Assembly (NCBI RefSeq): GCF_014269035.2
Contig: NZ_JABWRP020000016.1
Coordinates: 62,001-126,000, forward strand
From: Pseudomonas vlassakiae
Lineage (GTDB): Bacteria; Pseudomonadota; Gammaproteobacteria; Pseudomonadales; Pseudomonadaceae
Reading direction: 5' to 3'
Length of the DNA stretch: 64,000 bases
Below are positions 1 to 9,451 of this stretch, one piece after another; within the stretch, counting starts at the first letter, position 1, and each line of letters opens with the position of its first letter. The notes below the pieces were generated by a model. The model was not told the origin of the DNA and searched no databases. It saw nothing but the letters and a program-made list of their open reading frames with translations. The position numbers were made by a program, and so were the translations under genes.

Positions 1-1217
1 AGCACCGCGCAAGCGCGCACCCCGGCAGCCAGCGACACCAGCCAGCTGGTCTGCGCCACGTAGGGCTCGTCCCATTGCTCGCGCTCGTGTTTGTGCGCGG
101 CCAGCGAAGCGTGGGTTTCGGCGTAGCTGTACATCTCGTCGACGAAGCGGTAGAGCAGTTCGAACGCGGTGTGGAAGTCCAGCAGGTCGGCTTCGCTGGG
201 CTGGGTGGCCAGATAGTCGGCGCGCAAGCTACGCACCTGCGCCTGCAGGCCTTCCTTGTAAGCCGCCAGCTCCAGCGTCAGGCGCAGCGCATCGGCGTCG
301 GTCAGGGCCCGGCCCACATAGGGCTGCAACAGCTCCACCAAGGTGTTCAGGCCAGGCTCGATGGCGCCGACGATCTGCAGCGGGCCGCGCGCGCGCAGGC
401 GCTCCAGCAGGCGGTGCAAAGCGTTGAAGCGCGTGGTGATGGCCATGAACTCGCTGTTCATGCGCACCAATCGGCCAGAGCGGCGACGCATGTGCGGGTC
501 TTCGAAGGCGGTAACGTTGCGCAGGCTCTCCAGCCCCACCGCTTCGGCGACGAAGCGCACGTTGCTGGCCTCGAAGCGGTCGCGCTGGCTATCGCCGCGC
601 AAGGCTTCCACGACGACCCCGGCGAACACGCCGAAACGCTGGTACAGGGCGTTGCGCATGGCGGCACTGGCCGACTGCGGCAGCACCGCGGCGCTGACGA
701 AGGTCGACACCAGGATGCCCAGGGCGATCTCCAGCACCCGCCATACGGCCGCCATGAACGCCTGGTCCGGGTGCTGCAGCACGGGCAGGCCGATCATCGC
801 CGCGGTGTAGCCGGCGAGGACGAAGCCATAGGCGCGGAAGGTGCGGTAGCGCATGGCGCCGGCCGAGCACAGGCCGACCCACACCGCCAGGCTGGGCAGG
901 AACAGCTCGGTGTTCTGCGGGAAGATGGCGATCAGCGCGACCATCATCGCCGAACCGGCCAGGGTACCGAGCACCCGGTAGAAGCTCTTGGCGAACACAT
1001 GGCCGCTTTGCGGCTGCATGACGATGAACACGGTGATCATCGCCGTGCGCGGTTGCGGCAGCTCCAGGCGCATGGCCAGCCACAGGGTAATGAACGCGGC
1101 CGCGAGCACCTTGAAGATGTACACCCAGGTCACGCCGTCGGTGCGCGCCCAGGCGAAGAAGCCCCGGCGCCATTCCAGGCTCTGCAGCCAGCGCACGGGC
1201 AAACTGGAAGTGCTCAT
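1..1217 (-). CDS. FUSC-family inner-membrane efflux protein (AaeB-like), partial
   Basis: The coding frame starts at ATG 1217 and is open through the left edge, giving about 405 residues. The N-terminus (MSTSSLPVRWLQSLEWRRGF) is followed by a run of hydrophobic helices, including VTWVYIFKVLAAAFITLWLA and a PQSGHVFAKSFYR stretch, as in the fusaric-acid-resistance/AaeB family. A long soluble, helical middle region (VRSLRADYL...) follows. Family members export aromatic acids or other toxic compounds across the inner membrane with an HlyD-type adaptor and an outer-membrane channel. Its ATG overlaps the TGA of the upstream outer-membrane factor gene (ATGA), so the two are surely co-translated. The adaptor and DUF1656 partner probably lie beyond the left edge. 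The substrate cannot be told from sequence. Confidence 0.85.
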   Translation of the reverse strand, partial: MSTSSLPVRWLQSLEWRRGFFAWARTDGVTWVYIFKVLAAAFITLWLAMRLELPQPRTAMITVFIVMQPQSGHVFAKSFYRVLGTLAGSAMMVALIAIFPQNTELFLPSLAVWVGLCSAGAMRYRTFRAYGFVLAGYTAAMIGLPVLQHPDQAFMAAVWRVLEIALGILVSTFVSAAVLPQSASAAMRNALYQRFGVFAGVVVEALRGDSQRDRFEASNVRFVAEAVGLESLRNVTAFEDPHMRRRSGRLVRMNSEFMAITTRFNALHRLLERLRARGPLQIVGAIEPGLNTLVELLQPYVGRALTDADALRLTLELAAYKEGLQAQVRSLRADYLATQPSEADLLDFHTAFELLYRFVDEMYSYAETHASLAAHKHEREQWDEPYVAQTSWLVSLAAGVRACAV

Positions 1218-2743
1218 TCGGCGTCATCCGCGTTCTTGTCGAAGATGACCAGGGTGGCCGGGGTTTTCGGCGCTGCCTGGCGTTCTTCCTGCGGCACGTC
1301 CCGGCCAGCCTGCAGGCCGCCACCCAGGGCGGTGACCAGTTCGGCATGGGCGATCAGGCGTGCAGCCTGCACTTGCTGCTGCACCTGCTGTTGGCGGAAC
1401 AGCAGGGTTTGCGCGTTGAGCACATTGAGGTAGTCGGTCAGCCCGCGCTGGAAGGCCACCGTGGCGATGTCGTAGGTCTTTTGCGCAGCGGCCACCGATT
1501 CGGCAGCGAAGTGCGACTGTTGCTTCATCGATTCACGGCGGATCAGCTGGTCGGAAATGTTCTTCAGCGCGCCGACCACGGTCTGGTTGTAGCGCGCCAC
1601 CGCTACGTCGTAACTCGCCGAGGCTACGCCCAGCTGCGAGCGCAGGCGGCCACCGTCGAAGATCGGCAGGCTGATCGCCGGGCCGACGTTGTAGTTGAAC
1701 TTGCGCCCTGTCAGGAATTCCAGCGGACCACCGCCAGTGGCCATGAAGCCGAGGCTGCCGACCAGGTCGACGTTGGGGAAGAAGCCGGCATGGGCGACAT
1801 CGATGCCACGGGCCTGCGCGGCGACCTGCCAGCGGCTGGCGACCACGTCCGGGCGCTGGCCGACCAGTTCGGCAGGCAGGTTCGACGGCAGTTTCAGCGG
1901 GGCCGCGAGGGCCAGGGCCGGCCGTTGCAATTGCGCGCCCTCCCCCGGCCCTTTACCGGCCAGCGCCGCCAACTGGTTACGGGTCAGGGCGATTTCCTCG
2001 TCGAGGCTGTCGAGCTGGCGATGGGTTTCGGGCAGCGGTGCCTCGGCCTGGCTGACCTCGAAATGGGTGCCGATGCCGCCATCCAGGCGGCGCTTGGCCA
2101 GGGCCAGGATCTGCTCCTGCTGTTGCAGCTCGGCCTTGACGATATCGCGCTGGGCGAACTGCAGGCTCAGCTGGATGTAGGCACGTACCACATTGTTCTG
2201 CAGTTCCAGCTGCGCCTGGCGGGCCTCGGCCACGCTCATGTGCGCCTGGTCGACCGCCTGCTCGCTGGCGTTGCGTTCGCGGCCCCACAGGTCCAGCGCG
2301 TAGCTGAAGCCGATGGCGGCGTTGTTGTCCCAGGTGTTGGCGCCCGACAGCGCGCCAGGGCCGTAGAACTGGTCCTCGGGCCAGTTGTGCCGCTTGAGCG
2401 TGGCGTCACCGTTGACCTGGAGCTTTTCCGCCGACTCGACCACACCGGCCATGGCCTTGGCTTCACGCACACGCGCAGCGGCCATGGCCAGGCTTGGGCT
2501 ACCGGCTATGGCGAGGTCGATCCAGCGGTCGAGTTGTGGGTCGCCATAGGCCTGCCACCAGCGCTGGTCAGGCCAGTGCGCGTCGCTGGCCGCTTCGCGA
2601 ATGGCCGCGTCGGTGATCAAGGTATTGGCTTGCAGGGTCTTGCTTTGCGGGGCGATACCCCAGGTTCCGATACAGCCGCTCAAGGTGAGACAAAGGGCAC
2701 AGGCACTGAACACTTCAAGCGTTCTGTTGATGCGACGCGGCAC
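1214..2743 (-). CDS. NodT/OprM-type outer-membrane efflux lipoprotein
   Basis: A 509-residue TolC-like outer-membrane factor. The N-terminus carries a lipoprotein signal with lipobox LSGC (Cys about residue 24), so the mature protein should be lipid-anchored. Two OEP domains follow, with the typical heptad-rich coiled-coil pieces (AMAAARVREAKA; ARQAQLELQNNVVRAYIQL; LVGQRPDVVASRWQVAAQA, the ERPD-like motif). It would form the trimeric exit duct for the FUSC pump encoded immediately downstream. The start is a GTG at 2743 with a GGGA-type ribosome site about 10 nt upstream; no in-frame ATG gives the complete signal peptide. It is divergent from a LysR gene, which is the likely regulator. Confidence 0.9.
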   Translation of the reverse strand: MPRRINRTLEVFSACALCLTLSGCIGTWGIAPQSKTLQANTLITDAAIREAASDAHWPDQRWWQAYGDPQLDRWIDLAIAGSPSLAMAAARVREAKAMAGVVESAEKLQVNGDATLKRHNWPEDQFYGPGALSGANTWDNNAAIGFSYALDLWGRERNASEQAVDQAHMSVAEARQAQLELQNNVVRAYIQLSLQFAQRDIVKAELQQQEQILALAKRRLDGGIGTHFEVSQAEAPLPETHRQLDSLDEEIALTRNQLAALAGKGPGEGAQLQRPALALAAPLKLPSNLPAELVGQRPDVVASRWQVAAQARGIDVAHAGFFPNVDLVGSLGFMATGGGPLEFLTGRKFNYNVGPAISLPIFDGGRLRSQLGVASASYDVAVARYNQTVVGALKNISDQLIRRESMKQQSHFAAESVAAAQKTYDIATVAFQRGLTDYLNVLNAQTLLFRQQQVQQQVQAARLIAHAELVTALGGGLQAGRDVPQEERQAAPKTPATLVIFDKNADDAE

Positions 2744-2923
2744 AGCTGCGATTTCCCGAGGAAGAGGTGGAGGGGCCGCGCAATTCTAGGGGGCCGCCGC
2801 ACTGGCGATAAGCGTATATTCTTGCGAATCTTTGTTACCGAAACGGCGATAATCCGGCTTTGGTCGAACGCACATTCGCGTTACTTCGTGACACAATTTT
2901 GTCCTCTACCTTGAGAGTGACCC
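2744..2923. promoter_or_regulatory. divergent promoter region, efflux operon / LysR
   Basis: This 180-bp AT-rich gap separates the leftward efflux operon from the rightward LysR gene. Such a layout is usual for a LysR regulator acting on its neighbour. The LysR gene has a GAGAGTGA ribosome site at about 2913-2920. I did not find a convincing T-N11-A palindrome to name as the operator. Confidence 0.4.
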
Positions 2924-3871
2924 ATGGACACCCTGCAAAACATGCGTGCTTTCAGTTGCGTAGCCCAGCTAGGCAGCTTTACCGCTGCCGCGGCGCAACT
3001 GGATACGACCACCGCGAACGTGTCGCGGGCGGTCTCCAACCTGGAAGCCCATCTGCAAACCCGGCTGCTCAACCGCACCACCCGGCGCATCGCCCTGACC
3101 GAGGCCGGCAAGCGTTACCTGATGCGCTGTGAACAGATCCTTACCTATGTCGAAGAAGCCGAAGCCGAAGCCAGCGATGCCCATGCCCGGCCTGCCGGCC
3201 AATTGAAGGTGCATTCGATGACCGGGGTCGGTCAGCACTTCGTGGTAGACGCCATCGCCCGCTACCGCGAATCGCACCCGGACGTGACCTTCGACCTGAC
3301 CATGGCCAACCGCGTGCCCGACCTGCTCGACGAGGGTTACGACGTGTCCATCGTGCTGGCCACCGAGCTGCCGGACTCGGGCTTCGTCTCACAACGCCTG
3401 GGCATCACCTACAGCATTGTCTGCGCCTCGCCGGAGTACGTGGCCAAGCACGGTTTTGCCCATAAACCGGTCGACCTGCTCAAGCATGCCTGCCTGCGCA
3501 TGGTCAGCCCGGTGATTCCACTGGAAAAATGGCTGTTCGACGGCCCGGAGGGCCAGGAGCTGGTCAACATCACCAGCTCACCGTTCCAGGTCAACTCGGC
3601 GGATGCGATGAAAACCGCGATCCGCAGTGGCATGGGCATGGGGGTGTTGCCGATCTACTCGGTGATCGATGGTTTGCGCGACGGCAGCCTGGTGCGGGTG
3701 ATGCCGGAGTACCGGCTGCAGGAGCTCAACCTGTATGCCATCTACCCTTCGCGCCAATACCTGGATGCCAAGATCAAGACCTGGGTCGAATACCTGCGCA
3801 ACTCGCTGCCGGAAATTCTGGCGGCCCATGAAGCCGACCTGAAAACCCACGAATTGCTGATCGCCAACTGA
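2924..3871 (+). CDS. LysR-family transcriptional regulator
   Basis: 315 residues, a full-length LysR protein. The N-terminal winged helix-turn-helix covers about residues 1-60 (MRAFSCVAQLGSFTAAAAQL...VSRAVSNLEAHLQTRLLNRT), followed by the linker helix and a periplasmic-binding-protein-like effector domain from about residue 90. It belongs to the subgroup close to DmlR/AaeR-type regulators by general appearance; this is inference. ATG 2924 is preceded by GAGAGTGA. It is divergent from the FUSC/OMF efflux operon and most likely controls it in response to an aromatic acid. It could also act on the dehydrogenase gene 80 nt downstream. Confidence 0.9.
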   Translation: MDTLQNMRAFSCVAQLGSFTAAAAQLDTTTANVSRAVSNLEAHLQTRLLNRTTRRIALTEAGKRYLMRCEQILTYVEEAEAEASDAHARPAGQLKVHSMTGVGQHFVVDAIARYRESHPDVTFDLTMANRVPDLLDEGYDVSIVLATELPDSGFVSQRLGITYSIVCASPEYVAKHGFAHKPVDLLKHACLRMVSPVIPLEKWLFDGPEGQELVNITSSPFQVNSADAMKTAIRSGMGMGVLPIYSVIDGLRDGSLVRVMPEYRLQELNLYAIYPSRQYLDAKIKTWVEYLRNSLPEILAAHEADLKTHELLIAN

Positions 3872-3950
3872 AAAAGCTGCTGCACGGCGGCGGTGGACAA
3901 TGGTAGGTTGCTAACCAATCAACCCGACCCACCGCCCCGAGAAGTTGCCG

Positions 3951-4925
3951 ATGAAAAAGACCGTCCTGGCCTTCAGCCGCATCACCCCCGCCATGGCCGA
4001 GCGCCTGCAGCAAGACTTCAACGTGATCGTGCCGAACCCCAGGCTCGGCGACATCAGTGCCCAGTTCAACGAAGCCCTGCCCGAGGCCCATGGCCTGATC
4101 GGCGCTGGCCGCAAGCTCGGCCGCGCGCAGCTCGAAGGTGCAGGCAAGCTCGAAGTGGTGTCCAGCATCTCGGTTGGCTATGACAACTATGACGTCGACT
4201 ATTTCAACGAGCGCGGCATCGCCCTGACCAACACGCCGGACGTGCTCACCGAAAGCACCGCCGACCTGGGTTTCTCGCTGATCATGGGCTGCGCCCGCCG
4301 CACCGCCGAACTCGACGCCTGGACCAAGGCCGGCAACTGGCAGGCCACGGTGGCCCCTTCGCACTTCGGTAGCGATGTGCATGGCAAGACGCTGGGCATC
4401 GTCGGCTTGGGCAACATCGGTGCCGCCGTCGCCCGCCGTGGCCGCTTCGGCTTCAACATGTCGATCCTGTACGCTGGCAACAGCCGCAAGACTGCCCTGG
4501 AACAAGAACTGGGCGCCCAGTACCGCAGCCTCGAGCAACTGCTGGCCGAGTCCGACTTCGTCTGCCTGGTGGTGCCGCTGTCCGATGCCACGCGCAAGTT
4601 GATCGGTGCCCGTGAATTGAAGCTGATGAAACCGAGCGCGTTCCTGATCAACATCGCCCGGGGCCCGGTGGTCGACGAAGCGGCACTGGTCGAAGCGCTG
4701 CAGAACGGCACCATTCGTGGCGCCGGCCTGGATGTGTACGAAAAGGAACCGCTGAGTGAATCGCCGCTGTTCCAGCTGCCCAATGCGCTGACCTTGCCAC
4801 ATATCGGTTCGGCGACTGCCGAAACCCGCGAGGCCATGGCCAACCGGGCGATGGAAAATCTGCGCGCGGCATTGCTCGGCGAGCGGCCACGGGACTTGGT
4901 GAATCCACAGGTATGGAAGGGCTGA
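3951..4925 (+). CDS. D-isomer-specific 2-hydroxyacid dehydrogenase (GhrB/2-ketogluconate reductase type)
   Basis: 324 residues. The NAD(P)-binding fold is clear from the GLGNIGAAVARR glycine motif near residue 155. The catalytic set of the family is present: Arg in NIARGPVVDE, Glu in DVYEKEPL and His in LPHIGSAT. Family members reduce glyoxylate, hydroxypyruvate or 2-ketogluconate with NADPH in the cytoplasm. The start is ATG 3951, with CGAGAAG upstream; a TTG two codons earlier is in frame but worse placed. The gene stands in the same direction as the LysR gene and convergent with an EamA transporter gene. The exact substrate is not decidable here. Confidence 0.88.
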   Translation: MKKTVLAFSRITPAMAERLQQDFNVIVPNPRLGDISAQFNEALPEAHGLIGAGRKLGRAQLEGAGKLEVVSSISVGYDNYDVDYFNERGIALTNTPDVLTESTADLGFSLIMGCARRTAELDAWTKAGNWQATVAPSHFGSDVHGKTLGIVGLGNIGAAVARRGRFGFNMSILYAGNSRKTALEQELGAQYRSLEQLLAESDFVCLVVPLSDATRKLIGARELKLMKPSAFLINIARGPVVDEAALVEALQNGTIRGAGLDVYEKEPLSESPLFQLPNALTLPHIGSATAETREAMANRAMENLRAALLGERPRDLVNPQVWKG

Positions 4926-4943
4926 AAGCCCTCCGTAGCCCCC

Positions 4944-5840
4944 TCATGCCAGAGCGGTGGCGGCTTTTTTGGGCCGAGGCTTGCGAAACACCAGGACATT
5001 GCCCGCCATCACCGCTACCAGCCCCAGCAGCGCCGGGGCTGTCCATTGATAGCCTTCGACGAATGCCGATACATTCAGCGCCACCAGCGGGAACAGCACG
5101 GTGCAGTAGGCAGCCCGCTCCGGCCCCATGCGCCCGACCAGGGTCAGGTAGGCGGTAAAGCCGATCACCGAACCGGGTATGACCAGATACAACAGCGAAC
5201 CGATGTAGCGGGTGCTCCATTCCATGGCGAACGGAATGCCACTGACCAGGCAATACAGCGCCAGCATCGATGCGCCGTAGGCCATGCCCCAGGCATTGGT
5301 GGTCATGGGCTTGAGCCCGGCCTTCTGCTGCATGCTGGAGAGCATGTTGCCGGCCGAGAAGCACAGCGTGCCGAGCAGTGCCAGGCCCAGGCCGTAGAGG
5401 GTTTCGCGACTGGCTGTGTGATGCGAAAGCTCGGGCCAGAACAACAGGCCCAGGCCGAGCAAGCCCAGCGCGCCCCCAGCGAGAACATTGCTGGCGATCT
5501 TCTGGCCGAAGAAGATCCGCGCGTTCAAGGCATTCCACAACGTGGCGGTGGAGAACACCACGGCGATCAGGCCGCTGGCGATCCATTGGCTGGCGGTGAG
5601 GAAGCACATGAAGTTGACGCAGAACAGGCAGAATCCCTGCGCCAGGCAGATCAGGTGGCCGCGCCGGTTCATCGGCTGCAGGCGCCGCGTGAACAGAAGA
5701 ATGGCGAACAGGATCAGGCCGGCCAGGGCGAAGCGGTAGACGATCGATACGGCAATGGCGACTACGCCCAGTTGCAGCTTCAGGGCGATCCAGGTGGTGC
5801 CCCAGATCAGGACGGTGAGCAGGTACAGCGCGAGGTTCAT
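4944..5840 (-). CDS. EamA/DMT-family transporter
   Basis: 298 residues with about ten hydrophobic helices in two EamA repeats, the drug/metabolite transporter layout. The N-terminus MNLALYLLTVLIWGTTWIAL contains the WG-T-W motif common in the family, and a second repeat begins near residue 150 (GLGLALLGTLCFSAGNML). The C-terminus is short and basic (RKPRPKKAATALA). It is divergent from an AraC-type gene with a 146-bp gap, so the AraC protein may control it. Members export amino acids or metabolites; the substrate is unknown. Confidence 0.9.
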   Translation of the reverse strand: MNLALYLLTVLIWGTTWIALKLQLGVVAIAVSIVYRFALAGLILFAILLFTRRLQPMNRRGHLICLAQGFCLFCVNFMCFLTASQWIASGLIAVVFSTATLWNALNARIFFGQKIASNVLAGGALGLLGLGLLFWPELSHHTASRETLYGLGLALLGTLCFSAGNMLSSMQQKAGLKPMTTNAWGMAYGASMLALYCLVSGIPFAMEWSTRYIGSLLYLVIPGSVIGFTAYLTLVGRMGPERAAYCTVLFPLVALNVSAFVEGYQWTAPALLGLVAVMAGNVLVFRKPRPKKAATALA

Positions 5841-5986
5841 GGTGGCGGTTCCTTGGGCCTATCAACTTTTCAACACCAGTGTTCTCCCTGCCCACCGCCA
5901 TGCGCTTGCACAAACTTGCGCTTTTCGCCCCCGGGTGGCTGTCAGCGCAACGCGGGCGAAGTAGGATGAGCCCAGAGGAATTGCCC

Positions 5987-6862
5987 ATGACCCCACTCAC
6001 CCAGCTGCAAGTGTTCAACGCCATGCACGCCTCGCCCAACGCACGGCTGGAGCTGAGCGCGCAGCTGGGCGACGGCTTGGCGGCGGCGTTGTGGAGCAAC
6101 CGCGACGATGCGCGCGACTACCAGGCGCCGAGCCATCACACGCTGTCGTGCTACATCGCCGACGGCACCGGGACCTTTCGTCGCCAGCGCCCGGCCGACA
6201 AGGGCGCGCCAAACAAACTGTGCATCATGCCGGCAGGGCACGAGTCGAACTGGGTCGTGAACGGTGCAATTCGCCTGGCCCACCTGTACATCAGCGAAGC
6301 GCAGTTCGCCTTGGGTTGTGTGCGCCTGCTCGATCGCGAGCCACGCGAACTGCAACTGCAGGAAGCGACCTTCCTCGATGACCCGCGACAATCCGTGCGC
6401 TTTCGCCAGTTGATCACGCTGGACTGGGATGAGCCCGCCGAGCGTCTGCTGGCCAGCAGCCTTGCCCATGAGATCGTCGACCATGCCGTGCTCAGCCAGG
6501 TTGGCCTGCGCCAAGGGTTGCGCCTGAAAGGCGGGTTGGCGCCGAGCCTGCGCCGACAGCTGGTGGAGTACATCGAGGCGCACCTGGACCAGCCGATCAC
6601 CCTGGGAGAACTGGCACTGCGCTGCAACCTGTCCGAGTACCACTTTGCGCGGATGTTCCGCACCAGCTTTGGCCTGCCGCCGCATCAGTACCTGCTGGCG
6701 CGCAGGCTGCATCGGGCCTGCCAGCTGTTGCGCCTGGGCGAATTGCCGTTGGGCCAGGTGGCACTGTTGTGCGGGTTTGCCAGTGCCAGCCATTTCAGCA
6801 ACCGCTTCCGCCAGGCCTTCGGAGCAACCCCTGGCGATTACCGTCTGGCCCTTCGCGGCTAA
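5987..6862 (+). CDS. AraC-family transcriptional regulator
   Basis: 291 residues. The C-terminal 100 residues hold two helix-turn-helix units (ITLGELALRCNLSEYHFARMFRTSFGLPPHQYLLARRL and LGQVALLCGFASASHFSNRFRQAFGATPGDYR), the AraC/XylS signature. The N-terminal part has no recognised ligand motif. ATG 5987 has a good ribosome site (AGAGGAA, 5974-5980), so I prefer it over upstream in-frame ATGs. The gene is divergent from the EamA transporter and likely regulates it. Its last codons and its stop lie inside a REP palindrome. Confidence 0.9.
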   Translation: MTPLTQLQVFNAMHASPNARLELSAQLGDGLAAALWSNRDDARDYQAPSHHTLSCYIADGTGTFRRQRPADKGAPNKLCIMPAGHESNWVVNGAIRLAHLYISEAQFALGCVRLLDREPRELQLQEATFLDDPRQSVRFRQLITLDWDEPAERLLASSLAHEIVDHAVLSQVGLRQGLRLKGGLAPSLRRQLVEYIEAHLDQPITLGELALRCNLSEYHFARMFRTSFGLPPHQYLLARRLHRACQLLRLGELPLGQVALLCGFASASHFSNRFRQAFGATPGDYRLALRG

Positions 6863-6935
6863 AGCTGCTCCTACAGGTACCGCACAGTTTTCAAAACCCG
6901 TGATATCCCCGTAGGAGCGGCCTTAGCCGCGAAAA
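6852..6935. repeat. inverted pair of REP elements
   Basis: One arm (6852-6876, TTCGCGGCTAAAGCTGCTCC...) is an imperfect reverse complement of the other (6911-6935, GTAGGAGCGGCCTTAGCCGC...). This is the usual Pseudomonas REP pair. The left arm supplies the final codons and TAA stop of the AraC gene. It lies between convergent genes and may act as a transcription or mRNA-decay boundary. Confidence 0.8.
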
Positions 6936-6958
6936 GGCAGGCACAGGCGGCACAAGGC

Positions 6959-9349
6959 TCAGAACTCGAAGGTACTCGACAGGCTCACCTGCCGCGCATC
7001 GCCAATCGCCACGAAATACTGGTTAACCGCCGAGCTGTAGTAGACCTTGTCGAACAGGTTCTTCACGTTCAGTTGCAGGCGCACATTGTGCTCATCAAGC
7101 TTGGTCTCATAGGTGGCGAATGCATCAGCCACGGTATAGCTCGGCAGGTCGAACGTGTTGGTCGCGTTCCCCGACCGCTCACCCACATAACGCGCCCCGG
7201 CGCCGAAACGCAGGCGATCGCCACCCAGGAGGCTGCCGAAGTCATACACCGCCGACAGCGAACCGCTATGCCGGGCCACGTTCTGCAGGCGGTTGCCTTC
7301 AAGGTCGGGGTCCTTGGTCACCTTGGCATCGGTATAGGCGTAACTGCCGATCAGGCTCCAGCGCTCGCTGAGCTGCCCGGTCAGGTCGAGCTCCACGCCG
7401 CGTGAGCTGACTTCCCCGGCGTTGCTGTAGACCGTCTCGCCAGTGCCACTGTCGAAGTTGGACACCAGCACGTTGCGCTTGGTGATATCGAACAGCGCCA
7501 GCGTACCGGTGAGGCTGCCCGGCATGTCGAGCTTGGCGCCCAGCTCCCAGGACTTGCCCTCCTCCGGCGCCACCGAGGAGTCCAGCACCACGCCCCCGGT
7601 CAGCGGGGCGATGCTGGAGTTCGGCTTGAACGACTCGCTGTAGCTGCCATAGAACGACAGCTGGTCATCGACCTTGTAGACGATGCCCGCATGCGGCACC
7701 CAGGCCTGGCCGTTGCTGTCGGTATTGGCCTTGAACGGGCGGCCACGGCCGGCGTACTGGTCATACTGCTGGTAACGCGCGCCCGCTACCAGGATCCAGT
7801 GTTCGTCCAGGTGCAGCGCGTCCTGCACGAACAAGGCGTCGGTGCGCAGCTTGTCGGTCTGGTCGCTGTCGCTCGCACGCACCGTGCTGCCCTCCACCTC
7901 CTGGCCGTAGACCGGGTTCACGTAGCTGAAGGCCGATCGAGAGGTCTGACGGATCAGGTCGCCACGAAAGATCTTGCGGTCTTCGTGGTCGATACCGAAC
8001 AACAGGTCGTTCTGCATACCGGCCAGCTCGACATTGCCATTGAGGCTCAAGGTGGCGAACTGGTCGCGGCTCATGGCGTTGTGGGTGCCGTCGATGCTGC
8101 GCGTCAGCGTGCCCTTGGCCTCGTTCACGCCGGTAACGCGAACCTGGCTGGCATCGTACGTCTCGCGGTTGAAGCTGTAGCCGAAGTGCAGCTTCCAGTC
8201 GTCGGTCAGTTGGTGATCGACCTCCAGGCGGTACAGGTCGGAGCGCCCTTCCATGTCGTTGAACGGCTCGTCCAGGCGCCGGGTAGCCGGGATGTCCAGC
8301 GGGTGGCCGTTGCTGCCGAATGCTGTGCCGCGGTCGAACGGATAGAGGAATTCGCGGTGCTCGTAGGCCAGCACCACCTGGGTATCTTCGCCGAGCCAGG
8401 CCAACGACGGCGCCACCAGCGATTCGCGGTGCACGCCGAAGTTGCGCCAGTAATCCTCGTCTTCGTGATCGACGATCAGGCGGTAGGCGAAATTGCTGTC
8501 GCCCAACGCGCCGGTGCTGTCGAAGCCGCCGCCGCTGCCATTCTTGCCGCTGCCGTAAGTGGAACCGCGCACGGTCAGGGCGTTGTACTGCTGCAGTTGC
8601 GGGCGCTTGCTGACCACGTTGATCACCCCGCCCGGGTCCTGGATGCCGTACAGCAGCGAGGCCGGGCCCTTGAGCACTTCGACCCGCTCGGTAGTGGCAT
8701 TGAGGCTGCGGCCCTGCACCACCGGCATGCCGTCACGCATGATCGAGCCGTCGCGGTTGTCACCGAAGCCGCGTTTCATCACCGTGTCGGACGTGCCGCC
8801 GAAGTTGTTGCCCTGGGTAATGCCACTGACATTGGCCAACGCGTCGTCAAGGTTGCGTGGGGCCTGGTCGCGGATGACCTGGGCCGGTACCACGTTGATC
8901 GCCTGGGGGATGTCCTGGGTGGGGCCCTGGCCGCGCATGATCGAGGCACTGGCGGGTGGCTGATAGCTGTAGCTGTCCATTTGTGAGGTCACCGTGGTGG
9001 CCTGCAGGTTGAGGGCGCCAGAGGTATCTACAGGTTCGAGCGTCAGGGTGCGTGCATCGAGGCGACGCCAGGTCAGCCCACTGTTACCCAGCAGCCGTTG
9101 CAGGGCCTGCTCGGCGCTGAACGAACCATTGAGGGCCGGGGCCTGCACGCCTGGCAGTTCGAGGGTGTAGACGACACTCTGGCCAGTGGCACGGCTGAAG
9201 GCGCCCAGGGCCTGGGCCAGCGGCTGGCCGGGCTGGTCGAAAGCGTGCAGTTGCAGTTGCTCGGCGGCCATGAGGCCAGGGGCAGCGGTGATGGCCGGGC
9301 ACACTGCAAGGCCAAACCAGAGGGGGACGCAACGCGGGGTGAACTTCAT
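6959..9349 (-). CDS. TonB-dependent ferric-siderophore receptor with STN signalling domain (FecA/FpvA type)
   Basis: 796 residues. A signal peptide (about 1-28, ending GLMA) precedes an STN domain (about 30-110: LHAFDQPGQPLAQALGAFSRATGQSVVYT...). A plug domain (IPQAINVVPAQVIRDQAPRNLDDALANVSGI... up to about 270, with RGFGDNRDGSIMRDGMPV) and a beta-barrel ending in VSLSSTFEF with terminal Phe follow. The STN domain passes the substrate-bound signal to a FecR-type anti-sigma, whose gene lies just upstream. The receptor would import a ferric siderophore, probably of the ferrichrome/hydroxamate kind judging only from family resemblance. ATG 9349 follows AGGTCAG. Confidence 0.93.
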   Translation of the reverse strand: MKFTPRCVPLWFGLAVCPAITAAPGLMAAEQLQLHAFDQPGQPLAQALGAFSRATGQSVVYTLELPGVQAPALNGSFSAEQALQRLLGNSGLTWRRLDARTLTLEPVDTSGALNLQATTVTSQMDSYSYQPPASASIMRGQGPTQDIPQAINVVPAQVIRDQAPRNLDDALANVSGITQGNNFGGTSDTVMKRGFGDNRDGSIMRDGMPVVQGRSLNATTERVEVLKGPASLLYGIQDPGGVINVVSKRPQLQQYNALTVRGSTYGSGKNGSGGGFDSTGALGDSNFAYRLIVDHEDEDYWRNFGVHRESLVAPSLAWLGEDTQVVLAYEHREFLYPFDRGTAFGSNGHPLDIPATRRLDEPFNDMEGRSDLYRLEVDHQLTDDWKLHFGYSFNRETYDASQVRVTGVNEAKGTLTRSIDGTHNAMSRDQFATLSLNGNVELAGMQNDLLFGIDHEDRKIFRGDLIRQTSRSAFSYVNPVYGQEVEGSTVRASDSDQTDKLRTDALFVQDALHLDEHWILVAGARYQQYDQYAGRGRPFKANTDSNGQAWVPHAGIVYKVDDQLSFYGSYSESFKPNSSIAPLTGGVVLDSSVAPEEGKSWELGAKLDMPGSLTGTLALFDITKRNVLVSNFDSGTGETVYSNAGEVSSRGVELDLTGQLSERWSLIGSYAYTDAKVTKDPDLEGNRLQNVARHSGSLSAVYDFGSLLGGDRLRFGAGARYVGERSGNATNTFDLPSYTVADAFATYETKLDEHNVRLQLNVKNLFDKVYYSSAVNQYFVAIGDARQVSLSSTFEF

Positions 9350-9451
9350 GGACGCTGACCTGTGAGAGGGTTATTACTGCGAATGAATCGCACTTCCACT
9401 CATTACACGGATGCTGCGTCGGGTTACCTCATCCGCTTTTGCAATTTTTTT

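Noticed and set aside
75..1433. 452-codon open frame on the plus strand
   Set aside because: It is antisense to the FUSC gene, which has the proper membrane pattern and an ATGA link to its partner.
4919..4933. terminator after the 2-hydroxyacid dehydrogenase
   Set aside because: The stem AGGGCT/AGCCCT is short, includes the stop and has no T-run.
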